From positions 1-6,326 of the forward strand of contig MCBC01000080.1 of the NCBI GenBank assembly GCA_001723855.1: a DNA stretch of 6,326 nt, written 5' to 3'. A model generated the notes under the pieces. It did no database searches. It was not told the origin of the DNA and saw only the letters and a list, made by a program, of their open reading frames with translations. Positions within the stretch are counted from its first letter, which is position 1; every line of letters begins with the position of its first letter. Shown in pieces: positions 5,801-6,326 of this stretch. The position numbers were made by a program, and so were the translations under genes. The DNA comes from Candidatus Altarchaeales archaeon WOR_SM1_86-2. Lineage in GTDB: Archaea; Altiarchaeota; Altiarchaeia; IMC4; MCBC01.

Positions 5801-5824
5801 AATTATGGTGATTTTCCTAAATGC

Positions 5825-5832
5825 TTTATAAA
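5825..5832 (+). promoter_or_regulatory. TATA box for the 54-residue downstream gene
   Basis: TTTATAAA is a near-ideal archaeal TATA box, centred about 37 nt before the ATG at 5866. Transcription would begin near 5853-5856 and leave a leader of about 10 nt. An in-frame ATG at 5821 lies upstream of this box and so cannot be the start on this transcript, which settles the start at 5866. Confidence 0.55.
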
Positions 5833-5865
5833 GGATGGAAACAAAATATAATCTATAAACAAAAA

Positions 5866-6030
5866 ATGGAAATTCAAATAAAACAAAAAATGACTGCTGA
5901 GGGCGATGGCAATTGTCGGGTCTCCGTTACTCGTAATGATGAGAAAGGCACGACACGGGTTTATGCGAAGAACTGCAAGTTCCCGGAATTCTTGGAGCAA
6001 TTAAAGCAGGCAGAAGTCAAAGGTTCTTAA
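5866..6030 (+). CDS. Small uncharacterised protein (54 residues)
   Basis: The family is not recognised. The frame is open from an ATG at 5821, but that ATG precedes the TATA box at 5825-5832. The ATG at 5866 follows AACAAAAA, the same A-rich context as other starts here, so 5866 is chosen. The product is hydrophilic and soluble. An N-terminal EIQIKQKMTAEGDGNCRV and the following VTRNDEKGTTRVYAKNC look like beta strands around a turn, and the end (FPEFLEQLKQAEVKG) looks helical. There are two cysteines (residues 17 and 37) and no membrane segment. It lies 65 nt after the primase stop with its own promoter signal. Base composition from about 5890 is more balanced than the flanks, which favours real coding. 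Function is unknown. Confidence 0.65.
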   Translation: MEIQIKQKMTAEGDGNCRVSVTRNDEKGTTRVYAKNCKFPEFLEQLKQAEVKGS

Positions 6031-6086
6031 TGAACAATCTAAAAACTGAAAAAATTGAATCTCGCTAAAATTATCATAGGTAGTTT

Positions 6087-6105
6087 AAAAAAGTGATAGT
6101 AAAAA
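6087..6105 (-). terminator. Possible T-rich transcription end for the AbrB-like gene
   Basis: On minus, about 50-70 nt after the AbrB-like stop, the sequence runs through a T5 (6105-6101) and a T6 (6092-6087). Archaeal termination often occurs at successive T-runs without a hairpin. The rest of the 6031-6155 gap holds no ORF of note. Plus-strand T-rich sequence at 6153-6157 could likewise end the 54-residue gene's transcript. Weak call. Confidence 0.3.
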
Positions 6106-6155
6106 TGATTATGAGGTATGGGTAAAAGACATCAACTGCGTGGATTTTGCCGTTT

Positions 6156-6308
6156 TTATTCTTTAACTTCCCGGATTATGAGTGATCCATCAATACCCTC
6201 AATCAAAGATAATTTAGTTCCCTGCTTCCATCCTTTCTGTTTGTATATGTCTCTGGGAATTACTATAAATCCAACTCCATCATTCTTTCTAATCTGAAAT
6301 TTTGGCAT
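6156..6308 (-). CDS. AbrB/SpoVT/MazE-type swapped-hairpin DNA-binding protein
   Basis: A 50-residue single-domain protein, the usual length for a lone AbrB fold. It begins MPKFQIRKNDGVGFIVIPRD, where the beta strand plus IP(R/K) turn is the family signature, continues YKQKGWKQGTKLSLIE and ends DGSLIIREVKE. Proteins of this fold dimerise by swapping hairpins and bind DNA as transition-state regulators or as antitoxins. No toxin-like partner is visible next to it on this strand. The ATG at 6308 is the first in frame and follows CTAAAAA. Its promoter would lie beyond the right edge, because only 18 bases precede it. If the window is circular, it follows the membrane protein gene by 3 nt and is co-transcribed with it. 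DNA binding is well supported; the target is unknown. Confidence 0.85.
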   Translation of the reverse strand: MPKFQIRKNDGVGFIVIPRDIYKQKGWKQGTKLSLIEGIDGSLIIREVKE

Positions 6309-6326
6309 TTTTTAGTTTATTTTATA

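Noticed and set aside
5821..5865. N-terminal extension (15 codons) of the 54-residue gene
   Set aside because: The ATG at 5821 precedes the TATA box at 5825-5832, and a transcript from that box would not include it.
6156..6308. Toxin-antitoxin module with the AbrB-like protein as antitoxin
   Set aside because: No toxin-sized partner (MazF, PIN/VapC or similar) adjoins it on the same strand, and the neighbouring 54-residue gene is convergent and unlike known toxins.

Overview
This AT-rich window looks like most or all of a small archaeal accessory replicon (plasmid or plasmid-like virus). Four things point to archaea. TATA-like boxes lie about 25-40 nt ahead of several ATGs. Start codons follow A-rich leaders, with no Shine-Dalgarno sequence close by. 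There is a one-pass membrane protein with a VPYTIQEPYSEKVPLLYKV motif of a kind I associate with archaeal surface proteins. There is also a 50-residue AbrB-type swapped-hairpin protein. Non-Shine-Dalgarno, A-rich starts also occur in Bacteroidota, so archaeal origin is likely rather than proven. No rRNA, tRNA, CRISPR array or intact insertion sequence was seen.

Left part, minus strand (1-2611): a membrane protein that runs off the left edge (1-432); an intergenic region with four TTATCGTCC-like repeats (481-558); a winged-helix protein (569-1195); a 300-bp AT-rich non-coding region with five helically phased ACAAAA(A/C)CTT repeats (1236-1311); and a 368-residue unknown protein with a probable winged helix (1505-2611).

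Centre, plus strand (2743-5800): a divergent promoter region, then a likely replication operon. The operon holds a 54-residue MerR/IS607-like helix-turn-helix protein, an overlapping 47-residue unknown, a GC-richer 50-nt perfect hairpin with GTG in its loop, and an 894-residue replication protein. That protein carries an archaeo-eukaryotic PrimPol domain, a DnaG-type CHC2 zinc finger, a P-loop helicase-like ATPase, a winged-helix-like region and a repeat-bearing linker. The order (small DNA-binding gene, hairpin with GTG, PrimPol-helicase) recalls the Sulfolobus pRN1 replicon, and suggests the hairpin is the origin.

Right part: a 54-residue unknown on plus with its own TATA box (5866-6030), a short non-coding gap, and the AbrB-like gene on minus (6156-6308). 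If the window ends are joined, the left-edge membrane gene reaches a stop codon after four more codons, 3 nt before the AbrB start. That would make one operon and fits, without proving, a closed 6.3-kb circle.

The most notable points are the PrimPol-CHC2 combination, the candidate pRN1-like origin hairpin, the phased repeats, and a GGACGAT motif found both in an intergenic control region and, in more than one reading frame and both orientations, inside the primase gene.
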